Origin: 40CM-2-70-7 sp035631315
GTDB taxonomy: Bacteria > Gemmatimonadota > Gemmatimonadetes > Gemmatimonadales > GWC2-71-9
Assembly: GCA_035631315.1 (NCBI GenBank)
Contig: DASQIZ010000091.1
Span: 1 to 64,000, forward strand
Length of the DNA stretch: 64,000 bases
Direction: 5' to 3'
In this document: positions 8,307-16,026 of the stretch, piece by piece
How positions within the stretch are numbered: the stretch's first letter is position 1
Layout: every line of letters begins with the position of its first letter
Notes under the pieces: model-generated
The model's database searches: none
The model's input: the letters and a program-made list of their open reading frames with translations, nothing else
Told to the model about the DNA's origin: nothing
Translations under genes and position numbers: made by a program

Positions 8307-8999
8307 ATGCCCGCTAAGTCTACCCCCACCACGCGCAAACCACCGTCCGCACAACGGTTTACGCGCGCCCTCCTGGCTTGGTACCGGAAGACTGCCCGGG
8401 ACCTGCCATGGCGGCGTACGCGGGACCCCTACGAGGTGATCGTTTCGGAATTCATGCTCCAGCAGACCCAGGTCTCCCGGGTGCTCGAGTACTACCCACG
8501 GTTTCTCAAGCGATTCCCGACGGTCTACACGCTCGCGGCGGCGAAGCCGAAGACGGTGATGGAGAGCTGGGAAGGATTGGGTTACTACGCCCGGGCTTCC
8601 AATCTCCACGCGCTTGCGCGCGTGGTCTGGAACGACCACGACGGACGCCTTCCCGCGAAGCCTGAAGAGCTCATCAAGCTTCCCGGCGTTGGCCGGTACA
8701 CGGCCGGAGCAGTCGCGTGCTTTGCGTACGAAAAACCAGTTCCCGCCGTGGATACGAATGTCGCGCGGGTGATTGAACGCTACTTCCTCGGGAAACGGGA
8801 AGAGAGAAACGGGAAACGGAACAACCAGATCTGGGAGATCGCGGGTGCCATCGTTCCGAAAGACGGGAAGCGCGCCTGGGCGTTCAATCAGGGCGTCATG
8901 GAGTTGGGAGCGAGGATCTGTGTTGCGCGAAAGCCGCGATGCGATGAGTGCCCGGTGAAAAGAGGGTGCCGGGCTACCGCAAAACTGTCCCGGCGATAA
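8307..8999 (+). CDS. mutY: A/G-specific adenine DNA glycosylase, short form without C-terminal domain
   Basis: 230 residues. It removes adenine mispaired with 8-oxoguanine. Catalytic Glu at residue 48 in SEFMLQQTQV, helix-hairpin-helix LPGVGRYTAGA (125-135), catalytic Asp at 149 in AVDTNVARV, and an iron-sulfur cluster loop with cysteines 205, 212, 215 and 221 (C-x6-C-x2-C-x5-C). MutY normally has about 350 residues with a NUDIX-like C-terminal domain that recognises 8-oxoG; here the protein ends nine residues after the last cluster cysteine, as in some archaeal/MIG-like glycosylases. MutY is preferred over Nth because of LQQTQV and the DLPWR N-terminus. A run of KREERNGKRNN (163-173) looks like a small local duplication. 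Confidence 0.88.
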   Translation: MPAKSTPTTRKPPSAQRFTRALLAWYRKTARDLPWRRTRDPYEVIVSEFMLQQTQVSRVLEYYPRFLKRFPTVYTLAAAKPKTVMESWEGLGYYARASNLHALARVVWNDHDGRLPAKPEELIKLPGVGRYTAGAVACFAYEKPVPAVDTNVARVIERYFLGKREERNGKRNNQIWEIAGAIVPKDGKRAWAFNQGVMELGARICVARKPRCDECPVKRGCRATAKLSRR

Positions 9000-9432
9000 G
9001 CGCAATCATGCCGAGCGTTCCGGCAATCGTCGCAAAGAGCGCCTGTTTTTTTCTCAACCCTGTGAAGGCTTCGGGCAAGTCTCCGCGCGGGTCGGGCGTC
9101 AGGCGCCCGAGCTTCGTTGCCGTCGGGACCACGACGATCAGGACCATCAGCGCGCCGACAAGCCCCGCTCCCATCATGATGCCGAGCCACGCCGGCGGAG
9201 CGTCGGCCTCTGCTCCTCCCGACGACAACATGAGCGTGACGCCCGTCGCCAGGACGAGGAACGCGCCCGGCGCGACGATCATGCGGGCGAGTGCGGACAG
9301 CCCGCGGTAGACGGCGAGGCGCTCGTCGGGCGCGAAGTGCTTCGCCGCGACGCCGGCGACCATCGCGGCCATTCCACCCCCGAGCCACCACGTGAAGCCG
9401 AGGATGTGAAGGAAGAGCAAGAGACCACGCAT
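8974..9432 (-). CDS. Small four-helix integral membrane protein
   Basis: 152 residues from ATG 9432 (MRGLLLFLHILGFTWWLGGG); a longer frame upstream overlaps the DUF2203 gene and is rejected. Four predicted membrane helices, the first with a conserved HILGFTWWLGG pattern as in DUF2269/CopD-like membrane proteins. The C-terminus overlaps the end of the convergent mutY by 26 bases. Function unknown. It follows the DUF2203 gene by 8 bases and is probably cotranscribed with it. Confidence 0.75.
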   Translation of the reverse strand: MRGLLLFLHILGFTWWLGGGMAAMVAGVAAKHFAPDERLAVYRGLSALARMIVAPGAFLVLATGVTLMLSSGGAEADAPPAWLGIMMGAGLVGALMVLIVVVPTATKLGRLTPDPRGDLPEAFTGLRKKQALFATIAGTLGMIALIAGTVLR

Positions 9433-9440
9433 GCCAGCGC

Positions 9441-9851
9441 CTATGAGGTGGTGACCACGGTTGGAATCTCCTGCCGTCCCGCGAAGCCTGCCTCGAGCTC
9501 GTGCCAGTGCCGGATGTCGTCTTCGCCCAGCTTCCAGCACCAGAAGATGTCCCGACCATCGAGCTTGCCGTAGAAATCGACCAGCCCATCCGGAAATCCC
9601 TTGAACACGCACCCTACCTCGTCCAACTCAGCCAGGAAGTCGTTGATCTGGTGCGCGACGCCGTCGATCTGCCGCTTCAGCTCGAGCTGCTCGGGCAATT
9701 CGCCGGTTGAGGGGCTAGCCTTGGCGGCCACGAACTCGTAGCGATAGACGAGGTCGCGCCACTCGGGATAGAGCCCGGCGATGTCGGCAACGATTTTCTT
9801 GACGAGGGGCAGGGTTCGGTTGGCTTCGGCGAGAGTGAAATAGCGGTGCAT
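9441..9851 (-). CDS. DUF2203 family protein
   Basis: 136 residues beginning MHRYFTLAEANRTLPLVKKI, which is the typical start of DUF2203 proteins, and containing the conserved VDFYGKLDGRDIFWCWKLGE and HWHELEAGFAGRQEI signature. No function is established for the family. An upstream in-frame extension passes through two palindromic hairpins (9869-9942) and is rejected, so the start is ATG 9851. Confidence 0.88.
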   Translation of the reverse strand: MHRYFTLAEANRTLPLVKKIVADIAGLYPEWRDLVYRYEFVAAKASPSTGELPEQLELKRQIDGVAHQINDFLAELDEVGCVFKGFPDGLVDFYGKLDGRDIFWCWKLGEDDIRHWHELEAGFAGRQEIPTVVTTS

Positions 9852-9868
9852 ACGGCCCTTGTCGTAAA

Positions 9869-9888
9869 CCCCCAGCTCGCGCTGGGGG
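9869..9888. repeat. REP-like hairpin, variant stem
   Basis: CCCCCAGC, TCGC loop, GCTGGGGG; on the minus strand the loop reads GCGA (GNRA). Compared with the other hairpins of the window the stem has changed on both sides yet still pairs fully. Confidence 0.75.
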
Positions 9889-9922
9889 TCTGGTACACCA
9901 ATAGGCGTAACGGTTTTCCAGA

Positions 9923-9942
9923 CCCCGGGCGCAAGCCCGGGG
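9923..9942. repeat. REP-like hairpin with GCAA tetraloop
   Basis: CCCCGGGC, GCAA loop, GCCCGGGG. It lies between the CBS-domain gene stop (9953) and the DUF2203 start (9851). Confidence 0.8.
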
Positions 9943-9952
9943 AACACCAGTA

Positions 9953-10354
9953 CTAGCTGACCACCAATCCCTGAATCTCTTCCGGGTGCGGTATAAACCC
10001 CACCACCTTCTTCGAAGCATCCACCACGACAATCGTCGCCCGAATATGGTGATCGGCGGTGTCAAGCTGTTTCTTGAGCTTGAAGCCCGTCAGCTCGGCA
10101 TCGGGCGCGACGACGATCGTGTCGTGCCGGGCATGGTCTTCGACGGGACAATCGCGCGGGTCATGACCCTGTCCGACGCAGGCGGTCACGATGTCGCGGT
10201 CGGAGATCGTGCCCTGATAGCGCCGGTCCTTGGGATTATCGACCACGGGGACGACGGAGATGTTCTTGATTCTCATCAATGCGGCGATTTCCGCGCAGGT
10301 GGCACCCGCGGCGGCCACCACAGGATCTGCGATCATCACGTCGGCAGCTTTCAT
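9953..10354 (-). CDS. CBS-domain-pair protein
   Basis: 133 residues made of two CBS motifs: MKAADVMIADPVVAAAGATC through the GTISDRDIV segment, and VEDHARHDTIVVAPDAEL through VVVDASKKVVGFIPHPEE. Such stand-alone pairs bind adenine nucleotides or other ligands and act as sensors; target unknown. It follows the patatin-like gene by six bases on the same strand and may be cotranscribed with it. Confidence 0.88.
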   Translation of the reverse strand: MKAADVMIADPVVAAAGATCAEIAALMRIKNISVVPVVDNPKDRRYQGTISDRDIVTACVGQGHDPRDCPVEDHARHDTIVVAPDAELTGFKLKKQLDTADHHIRATIVVVDASKKVVGFIPHPEEIQGLVVS

Positions 10355-10360
10355 TAGGGA

Positions 10361-11233
10361 TTAACTAACCCCTCTCTCCTGATTACCGCTAGGCGTCTGG
10401 ACGTCCAGCCGTCTGCCTGATCCCCAGTCGCCCAATGCCCTCATTGTCTCTTCATATCCCTGCCGTACGAACCTATCCGCCTGATCCATGGCAAAAGTCG
10501 CGTCCCGCTCGTGCACGGCGCGCACCACGATCAGCTTGGTCGCATCGGCGGGCCAGTCTTCGAGGTCTCGTTCGGTCTGCGCGGCCATCATGATGCGTTC
10601 GGCATCGCCGTGAGCCTTGAGCAGGCCCGGGACTGTGGCCTTCGACGGGCCCTCGTCGAATCCGGGTCCGACACTGATCGCCACGATCAAGTCGGCCGGG
10701 ATGCCCCTCGCCACCTCGATCGGCAACACCGCGCGTAGCCCGCCATCCGCATAGCGCCGTCCATCGATCACGACCGGCGGATAGTAGAGTGGCAGCGCAC
10801 ACGAGGCCGCGAGCGCGAGGTTCACCGGAGCCTCCCGCCCCCGCTCCCCGAACAGCACCAGATCGCCCGAATCGAGGTCGGTGGCACACACGGTCAGGGG
10901 AATCATGAAGTCGGAGAACTTCGACACCGGAACGATGCGGGCGAGCGTCTGCTCCCAAACCCCGGGCTTCAAGAGGCTCGAGGCGAAAATGCCCTTCACG
11001 AAGGCGAGAAGGTCGGTCGGTGCGGCCTCGGCACGAGTGAGCTTCTTCAATCGAGCCAGGAACTCGTCACCGGAGAGCCCCGCGGCGAGCGCCGCACCGA
11101 CGACGGCGCCCATCGAGGTCCCGACGATGTGCGTGGGAGTGAGACCCTTTTCCTGGAGGGCTTTCCAGGCACCGACCTGCGCGAGGGACTTTACGCCGCC
11201 CCCCGAAAAGACCGCGACAACCCTACTCGCCAC
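10361..11233 (-). CDS. Patatin-like phospholipase (RssA/NTE-type)
   Basis: 290 residues, GTG start. The oxyanion-hole loop SGGGVKSLAQVG is at residues 10-21, the nucleophile elbow GTSMG near 39-43 (catalytic Ser about 41) and the catalytic Asp in YADGGL. These three motifs define the patatin Ser-Asp dyad hydrolases acting on lipid acyl esters. No signal peptide or membrane helix is evident, so it is probably cytoplasmic. It overlaps the upstream thioesterase gene by 11 bases, which places two acyl-ester hydrolases in one transcription unit. Confidence 0.9.
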   Translation of the reverse strand: MASRVVAVFSGGGVKSLAQVGAWKALQEKGLTPTHIVGTSMGAVVGAALAAGLSGDEFLARLKKLTRAEAAPTDLLAFVKGIFASSLLKPGVWEQTLARIVPVSKFSDFMIPLTVCATDLDSGDLVLFGERGREAPVNLALAASCALPLYYPPVVIDGRRYADGGLRAVLPIEVARGIPADLIVAISVGPGFDEGPSKATVPGLLKAHGDAERIMMAAQTERDLEDWPADATKLIVVRAVHERDATFAMDQADRFVRQGYEETMRALGDWGSGRRLDVQTPSGNQERGVS

Positions 11234-11708
11234 GGCCCTGATCGTACCGTCGATCCATCACCCGGCTCGCCCGACGCGCGGCCGCCCGCTCGTAGCGACG
11301 CTTCTCGTCGGCCGTCTCAGGCGCCACCGGCGGCACTTCGGTTGGCTGGCCCTTGTCGTCGAGGGCGACGTACGTGAGATAGCACGAATTCGTATGCCGC
11401 TTCTCACCCGTCGTGATGATCTCGGCCATGATCTTCACGCCGATCTCCATCGACGTTTTCCCGGCGAAGTTCACCCGCGCCATCGCGGTCACCAGCTCAC
11501 CGACCTTGATGGGCTCCCGGAAGTCGACCTTGTCTACCGACACCGTGACGCACTGATGGCGCGAGTGGCGGATGGCCGCGACGGCCGCGACGTGATCGGC
11601 CAGCGAGAGAATCACGCCGCCGAACACGTTGCCCATGATGTTTGCGTGGTGCGGCTCCATAAGCTGTGACATCACGGTTTCCGACTCCCTGGGGTGCCGT
11701 GGCTTCAT
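11223..11708 (-). CDS. Acyl-CoA thioesterase, YciA/ACOT hotdog family
   Basis: 161 residues. The MEPHHANIMGNVFGGVILSLAD segment is the catalytic region of YciA-type hotdog-fold acyl-CoA thioesterases (N and GG around the CoA site, Asp downstream), followed by VSVDKVDFREPIKVGELV. Hydrolyses acyl-CoA to free acid and CoA. The C-terminal 40 residues are a charged helical tail. It starts directly after the NAD synthase stop (two bases) and overlaps the patatin gene. Confidence 0.9.
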   Translation of the reverse strand: MKPRHPRESETVMSQLMEPHHANIMGNVFGGVILSLADHVAAVAAIRHSRHQCVTVSVDKVDFREPIKVGELVTAMARVNFAGKTSMEIGVKIMAEIITTGEKRHTNSCYLTYVALDDKGQPTEVPPVAPETADEKRRYERAAARRASRVMDRRYDQGRGE

Positions 11709-11709
11709 G

Positions 11710-13488
11710 TCAGTAGTCCACCGGTCGGAGGTAGAATTCGCCGATCGCCGTCTGCGAGAGCATCGCCACCGTGGGCAGCCGGCGCTTCCAGTGCGTGGCG
11801 TCGAGCCGGCTCCGCACCCGCTCTACTTCTTCCGCCGTGAAGCCCATGTCCTCGACTTCCGCGGGCTTCCGGCCGGAAATCAGCTCGTAGAGAATCCGGT
11901 CGGCCTTCGGATACGAAATCCCAAAATCTCCTTCGTCGGTCTGGCCCGCCACCAGGTCCGCGGTCGCGGGCTTGGAGACGATCACCTCGGGCACCCCCAC
12001 ATGCCGGGCCAGTGCCCACACCTGGGTCTTGAACAGGTCACCCAGCGGGTTCACGGGCGGTGTGTCGTCCGCGTGCCAGGTGAAGTAGCCGAGCAGGCGC
12101 TCGGACTTGTTGCCGGTGCCGAGGGGGAGGGCTTTGTGGCGCTCGGAGAGATCGAAGAGGGCGATCATGCGCTCACGCGCCATCACGTTTCCGCGCCTCC
12201 CGGGCCCGGCGTCCCTCGCTTGCGACAAATAACCGTCGACGGCGAGCGAGATGTCGATCGTCTCGCACTGAATGCCGAGTTTGTCGATGACCAGCTTCGC
12301 GTGATCGAGACTCTCCGGACTCGACGTGCGGTAGGGCAGCCGGACGGCGATCACGTTGTCCTTGCCAAGTGCCTGGACGGCGAGGAATGCGGTGAGCGCG
12401 GAGTCGACGCCACCCGACAGCGCCACGATTCCCTTCGTGAATTTCCGGCGGATGACGACCTCGTCGTGAAGAAAGGCGACGAGCCACCTGTTTACCAAGT
12501 CGGCATCGATGGCGAGGGGATCCCCGCGCACCGGTTGCACTTCGTGAACGCGGAATTCGGAATGCGGAATGCGGAGTGCGGAGTGCTTTGCCGACGGGGG
12601 ATCGTACGCCAGAGACCTCACCTTCCTATCGCCGATTTTCAGGTGAGGGATTGCGACCTCAAGATCGGCCAGCAGGGGTGAGTCCGCTCGAATGTGAGTG
12701 ATTTGATCGAGATCGACGTCGGCGATCATCAACCCTTCGTCGAACAGGGGAGCTCGGGACACGATTTCACCGGATGGCCCGACGAGGACCGAGCCGCCGG
12801 GAAATCCCTTTCCACCCTCGAAGCCGACGAGCGACGCGAGTGCGACGTAGACGCCGTGTTCACCCGCCATGCCACGCACCACCTGCTCCCAGCGCACCAT
12901 ACTGGCGGGAAGGCGCGTCCCCTCCTCATCCACCCCTGTCCCCCGCGCCGGCGACGCACTCGGCACCATGATCAGCTGCGCGCCGTCGAGCGCGGCGATC
13001 GTCCCGGCGATCGAGTGCCAGGCGTCTTCGCAGATCAGCACCGCGGCCCGGCCACCCCAGCCCGTATCGAAGGCGTGCACCCCTTCGTTCCCGCGCTCGA
13101 CGTAGCGCTCCTCGTCGAACACGCCATAGGTGGGCAGGAAAATCTTCCGATGGACGTGCCGGACTTCGGACTTTTTGCCGTCGAGCGTGGCGTAGAGACA
13201 GGAATTGTGGAAGCGATTGCGGAAGATCTCGTAGAACCCGACGGCGACATCGATCGCCGGCCCCTGATGGACCGCGACGAGATCCCGGAAAAGGGTCCCC
13301 GCGGTTACGGCGACGTCCCGCACGCCCCCCTCGAGGAAGTAGCCGGACGTCGACGTTTCGGGTGTGATGACCAGGTCGACTGGTGGCGAGAGCTTCGCGA
13401 CGTCGGCAAGAATCGCCCCAATGCGCGCGATGTTGGCGGCGTAGTCGCCCTTTTTCGGGCGGAACTGGGCAACTGCAATGCGGGGCAT
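11710..13488 (-). CDS. nadE: Glutamine-dependent NAD(+) synthase
   Basis: 592 residues. N-terminal nitrilase-type glutaminase with triad Glu44 (VITPETSTSGY), Lys115 (HRKIFLPTYG) and Cys153 (LICEDAWHS) supplies ammonia; the C-terminal synthetase has the PP-loop SGGVDS at 358-363 plus ATWP-like downstream motifs (TGNKSERLLGYFT). It converts deamido-NAD to NAD. Between the two domains, residues about 301-312 (KHSALRIPHSEF) are encoded by a dispersed GCGGAGTGCGGAAT repeat that has been inserted in frame in the linker. First gene of a probable nadE-thioesterase-patatin-CBS unit. Confidence 0.95.
   Translation of the reverse strand: MPRIAVAQFRPKKGDYAANIARIGAILADVAKLSPPVDLVITPETSTSGYFLEGGVRDVAVTAGTLFRDLVAVHQGPAIDVAVGFYEIFRNRFHNSCLYATLDGKKSEVRHVHRKIFLPTYGVFDEERYVERGNEGVHAFDTGWGGRAAVLICEDAWHSIAGTIAALDGAQLIMVPSASPARGTGVDEEGTRLPASMVRWEQVVRGMAGEHGVYVALASLVGFEGGKGFPGGSVLVGPSGEIVSRAPLFDEGLMIADVDLDQITHIRADSPLLADLEVAIPHLKIGDRKVRSLAYDPPSAKHSALRIPHSEFRVHEVQPVRGDPLAIDADLVNRWLVAFLHDEVVIRRKFTKGIVALSGGVDSALTAFLAVQALGKDNVIAVRLPYRTSSPESLDHAKLVIDKLGIQCETIDISLAVDGYLSQARDAGPGRRGNVMARERMIALFDLSERHKALPLGTGNKSERLLGYFTWHADDTPPVNPLGDLFKTQVWALARHVGVPEVIVSKPATADLVAGQTDEGDFGISYPKADRILYELISGRKPAEVEDMGFTAEEVERVRSRLDATHWKRRLPTVAMLSQTAIGEFYLRPVDY
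12550..12589. repeat. Dispersed GCGGAATGCGGAGTGC repeat inside nadE
   Basis: Plus strand shows CGGAATTCGGAATGCGGAAT followed by GCGGAGTGCGGAGTGC, iterating a 7-9 base word. The same words make the hairpin between pepO and mlaD (5778-5829). In the nadE frame it is read without a stop. Confidence 0.75.
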
Positions 13489-13506
13489 TCTGAAAGGTAA
13501 GGCGCC

Positions 13507-13538
13507 AAGTCGCTAAGTGGCTAAGTCGCTAAGTGGCT
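13507..13538. repeat. AAGTCGCTAAGTGGCT direct repeat
   Basis: Two adjacent copies of a 16-base unit (AAGTCGCTAAGTGGCT). Related CTAAGTCGC words recur at 14041-14091, 16438-16461 and 55603-55627, always in intergenic DNA. Confidence 0.65.
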
Positions 13539-13547
13539 ATATTGGGA

Positions 13548-13615
13548 GAGGCGATGGAGTTCGCCTTTAACCGCCCAACGGCCGTCGAGCCAACCACGGG
13601 CTGATGACTCCTACC
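13548..13615 (+). promoter_or_regulatory. Fluoride riboswitch (crcB motif)
   Basis: GGCGATGGAGTTCGCC at 13550-13565 and GGGCTGATGACTCCTACC at 13598-13615 match both conserved halves of the crcB RNA motif. GGAGT of the first half can pair with ACTCC of the second to make the outer helix. It lies just upstream of the fluoride exporter gene crcB, which is the expected target. Fluoride binding would stabilise this fold and allow expression. Confidence 0.93.
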
Positions 13616-13644
13616 AGGACCGACACTCTTGGGGGAGTCTTTTT
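13606..13644 (+). terminator. Riboswitch expression platform: terminator/RBS-sequestering hairpin
   Basis: GACTCC (13606-13611) can pair with GGAGTC (13634-13639), followed by TTTTT. Pairing would consume the ACTCC strand of the riboswitch outer helix, so the two folds are mutually exclusive. The 3' arm overlaps GGGGGAG, the ribosome-binding site of crcB, so the hairpin could end transcription, block translation, or both. Confidence 0.8.
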
Positions 13645-14031
13645 ATGGACGGGAACTTCATGATCCTCTACATCACCATCGGCGGCATCGTCGGCACGTT
13701 GGGACGCTGGTACCTCGGAGGCTGGATCCAAACCTCCGCTCACGCCGGCTCGTTCCCACTCGGCACCCTGCTCATCAACCTGTCCGGGTCTCTCGTCCTC
13801 GGCTTCGTGGCCAGACTGGGGTCCGGTACGGCGCTCATCTCTCCGGAGATGCGCGGCGGACTCACCATCGGTCTCTGCGGCGCATTCACCACGATGAGCA
13901 CCTTCTCCTACGAGAGCGTGCAGCTCCTTGGCGCAGGCGACTACATGCGCGCTGCGCTCTACATGAGCGGGACAATCGTCGGTTGTGTTGCGGCGGTGTT
14001 GGGTGGAGCAGCGATTGCGGGAAGGATCTAG
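13645..14031 (+). CDS. crcB: Fluoride channel/exporter CrcB (Fluc)
   Basis: 128 residues with four membrane helices. GGIVGTLGRWYLGG, the GTLLINLSGSLVLGF segment and GLCGAFTTMSTFSYES are the Fluc signatures (central Asn, the sodium-site and the phenylalanine-box region). It exports fluoride as an antiparallel dimer. ATG 13645 is preferred because GGGGGAG lies seven bases upstream; ATG 13660 is an internal alternative. Regulated by the upstream fluoride riboswitch. Confidence 0.95.
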   Translation: MDGNFMILYITIGGIVGTLGRWYLGGWIQTSAHAGSFPLGTLLINLSGSLVLGFVARLGSGTALISPEMRGGLTIGLCGAFTTMSTFSYESVQLLGAGDYMRAALYMSGTIVGCVAAVLGGAAIAGRI

Positions 14032-14037
14032 AAAGAA

Positions 14038-14069
14038 GGGGCCAAGTCGAAACTTCGCGACTTAGCCCC
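14038..14069. terminator. Bidirectional hairpin between crcB and the DUF4384 gene
   Basis: GGGGC plus AAGTCG (14038-14049) pairs with CGACTT plus GCCCC (14059-14069, one bulge), loop AAACTTCG. It lies between convergent genes. The AAGTCG words place it in the CTAAGTCGC repeat family. Confidence 0.6.
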
Positions 14070-14090
14070 TTAGCGTCTTAGCGACTTGGT

Positions 14091-15440
14091 TTATCTACCG
14101 TGCCTGCCGCCACGTCCACCGCCACCACCGCCCCCACCGCCGCCGCCACGCGGCGCCGAGAAGCCGCCTCCGCGGGGAGCTGACGGCATCGAGAACGACC
14201 GCGAGGGTGCGGGCGCCGAGCGAGTTTCCATGCGCGGCGTGGGGCGAGACTCCATGCGGGGGGCCGGACGCGACTCAGGGCGTGGCGACTCCATCCGTGG
14301 CTGGGGCCTCATGGGCTCCTGACGAATCGGCTGGTTGGGCCGCGTGAACGACTGGTCGTTGTTGCCGCGTCCGCGACGAGGCTCCGGGGACCCCCGGTTG
14401 CCGCGATCCGCGGGCGGCGAGCTCGGACGAGCCGTAGGCGCAGGACGCGAACGGGGCTCGACGGCTCCGCCGAACGATCCGCCACGGCGTCCAGGCTCGG
14501 ATCCCTGCGAGCCGTTCGGGCTGGCAGTCCGGCCACCACGAGCGAACGGCGCCCCACCATTCCCCGCCCAGCGATTCCGCACGCCGACACCAGCCGTCAC
14601 CGTGGTCCGCGTGCCGCTGAACGGCGGACGATAGGTCCCGGTGAACGGGGCGTAGGTCCGCGGGCTGTAGAACGCGTACCGCGGGCGGAAGCCATACCCG
14701 TAGAACGGACGGTGGTAGTAGGCGCCGTAGAACGGCACGCCGAACCCGTCACAGAAGAACGGATCGTAGAAGCAGCTGTCGTAGAAGCCGTAGGGATAGC
14801 CGAAGCCGACGTTGAAGAAGACGCCCGACCCGCCATACCACGGACCGCAACCCCAGCACGGATAGTAGGCCGGGTAGTACGAGGGCGTGTAATAGCTGCC
14901 GCCGCCGGAGTACGACACCTGCGTCGCGACCGTGTACGTGGTCACGTCGTAGTCGTAATGATTCGGTCCCGCCATGCCGTGCACGATGTCGACCATCGAG
15001 GCTTCAGGGTCGGTGCCCAGATCTTCCCCGTCGAGCACCTTGTAGTCCCAATGATCGCCGAGGACGTAGCTCGAGAAGGTGAAGGGCTGGGGAGACACGG
15101 CCGCGAAGACGGTACCGGTGCCGCTGTAGTCATCGACCTGGAACGCGTCGCGGTCGCCGCGGGCGCGGACTTCGAAGGTCTTGCCGCCCTTGACGAAGTT
15201 GTCGGCGTTGGGGTCGAGCGGGAACAGCACGCGAAGGTGTCCGCGGGTGTCGGCCTGAAGAACCACGACATAGCCGTCATCCGAGACCTTGAACTTCACG
15301 GTCGCTCGGTCGCCAGGCTGGTAATTGTCGTCGTTGAGCCAAACACGAATGGGGGGATCGTCGGACGCGAGGTTGGCGCGTACCGGTTGCGGCGCCACCA
15401 ACGGCGTATTGAGTGCGAGTGCTAGAGCGGTAAGCAACAT
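14091..15440 (-). CDS. DUF4384 domain secreted protein with Tyr/Gly/Pro-rich low-complexity tail
   Basis: 449 residues from ATG 15440, which has AGGGGGG seven bases upstream. Signal peptide of about 25 residues; residues about 30-130 are a DUF4384-like domain (IRVWLNDDNYQPGDRATVKF, VVVLQADTRGHLRVLFP, preceded by SDDPP). Residues about 185-275 are rich in Tyr, Phe and Gly with three or four cysteines (YYPCWGCGPWYGG, DSCFYDPFFCDG). The last 170 residues are a Pro/Arg/Ser-rich disordered tail ending in a run of glycines and RHGR. Probably extracellular or outer-surface; function unknown. Confidence 0.85.
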   Translation of the reverse strand: MLLTALALALNTPLVAPQPVRANLASDDPPIRVWLNDDNYQPGDRATVKFKVSDDGYVVVLQADTRGHLRVLFPLDPNADNFVKGGKTFEVRARGDRDAFQVDDYSGTGTVFAAVSPQPFTFSSYVLGDHWDYKVLDGEDLGTDPEASMVDIVHGMAGPNHYDYDVTTYTVATQVSYSGGGSYYTPSYYPAYYPCWGCGPWYGGSGVFFNVGFGYPYGFYDSCFYDPFFCDGFGVPFYGAYYHRPFYGYGFRPRYAFYSPRTYAPFTGTYRPPFSGTRTTVTAGVGVRNRWAGNGGAPFARGGRTASPNGSQGSEPGRRGGSFGGAVEPRSRPAPTARPSSPPADRGNRGSPEPRRGRGNNDQSFTRPNQPIRQEPMRPQPRMESPRPESRPAPRMESRPTPRMETRSAPAPSRSFSMPSAPRGGGFSAPRGGGGGGGGGGGRGGRHGR

Positions 15441-15549
15441 AGACCCCCCTGGTGTCAGATAATACACCTCGGTCCCTTTCAGTGCATCCTTTGTGCCGGA
15501 GCGGAAAACGGCTTAATTACAGGGAAATCCACCTTTCTGAGGGTCGTCT

Positions 15550-16017
15550 GTGTCCCATCTGTTGGACGCTGTAGGGGACGTTTCGAACGTTTACGAGCTG
15601 GCAGCAGGCTTTGTCACGGGGGGGCAGCCCCAGGTGGCCCATTTGGCAGCCCTGAAGAAAGCCGGCTGTCAGGTGCTCCTCGACCTCCGAGAGGCCATGG
15701 AGGAGCGCCCCTATCAGGTGCCCGATGCGGTGACAGCCGCGGGGCTCGAATACATCAACGTCCCGGTGGGCCATGGCGCCCAATCGGATGAGACGTTCAC
15801 CAAGGTTCGGGATCAGGTGAAGGCTCTGGTGGGAAAGAGGGCCGCCTTCTGTTGCTGCAACTCAGGCAACCGGGTAGGGGCGGCGATGCTTCCTTACTTG
15901 ATGCTCGACCGCGGACTCGATGAGGAAGAAGCGACGATGGTGGCGATGAAGATCGGGATGAGGAATGCGGAATTGATGGAGAGCGCGTTGGAGTATGTGA
16001 GAAAGAATGCTGGCTAG
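15550..16017 (+). CDS. DUF442-like tyrosine-phosphatase-fold protein
   Basis: 155 residues, GTG start. It has the DUF442/beta-lactamase-hydrolase-like pattern: VTGGQPQVAHLAALKKAGC near the N-terminus, VLLDLREAMEERP, a VPVGHG segment, and the loop CNSGNRVGA where a Cys-x4-Arg replaces the classical Cys-x5-Arg phosphatase signature. Possible phosphatase or sulfur-handling role; substrate unknown. It is divergent from the DUF4384 gene with about 110 bases between the starts, which should hold both promoters. Confidence 0.8.
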   Translation: MSHLLDAVGDVSNVYELAAGFVTGGQPQVAHLAALKKAGCQVLLDLREAMEERPYQVPDAVTAAGLEYINVPVGHGAQSDETFTKVRDQVKALVGKRAAFCCCNSGNRVGAAMLPYLMLDRGLDEEEATMVAMKIGMRNAELMESALEYVRKNAG

Positions 16018-16026
16018 GAAGGAAAT

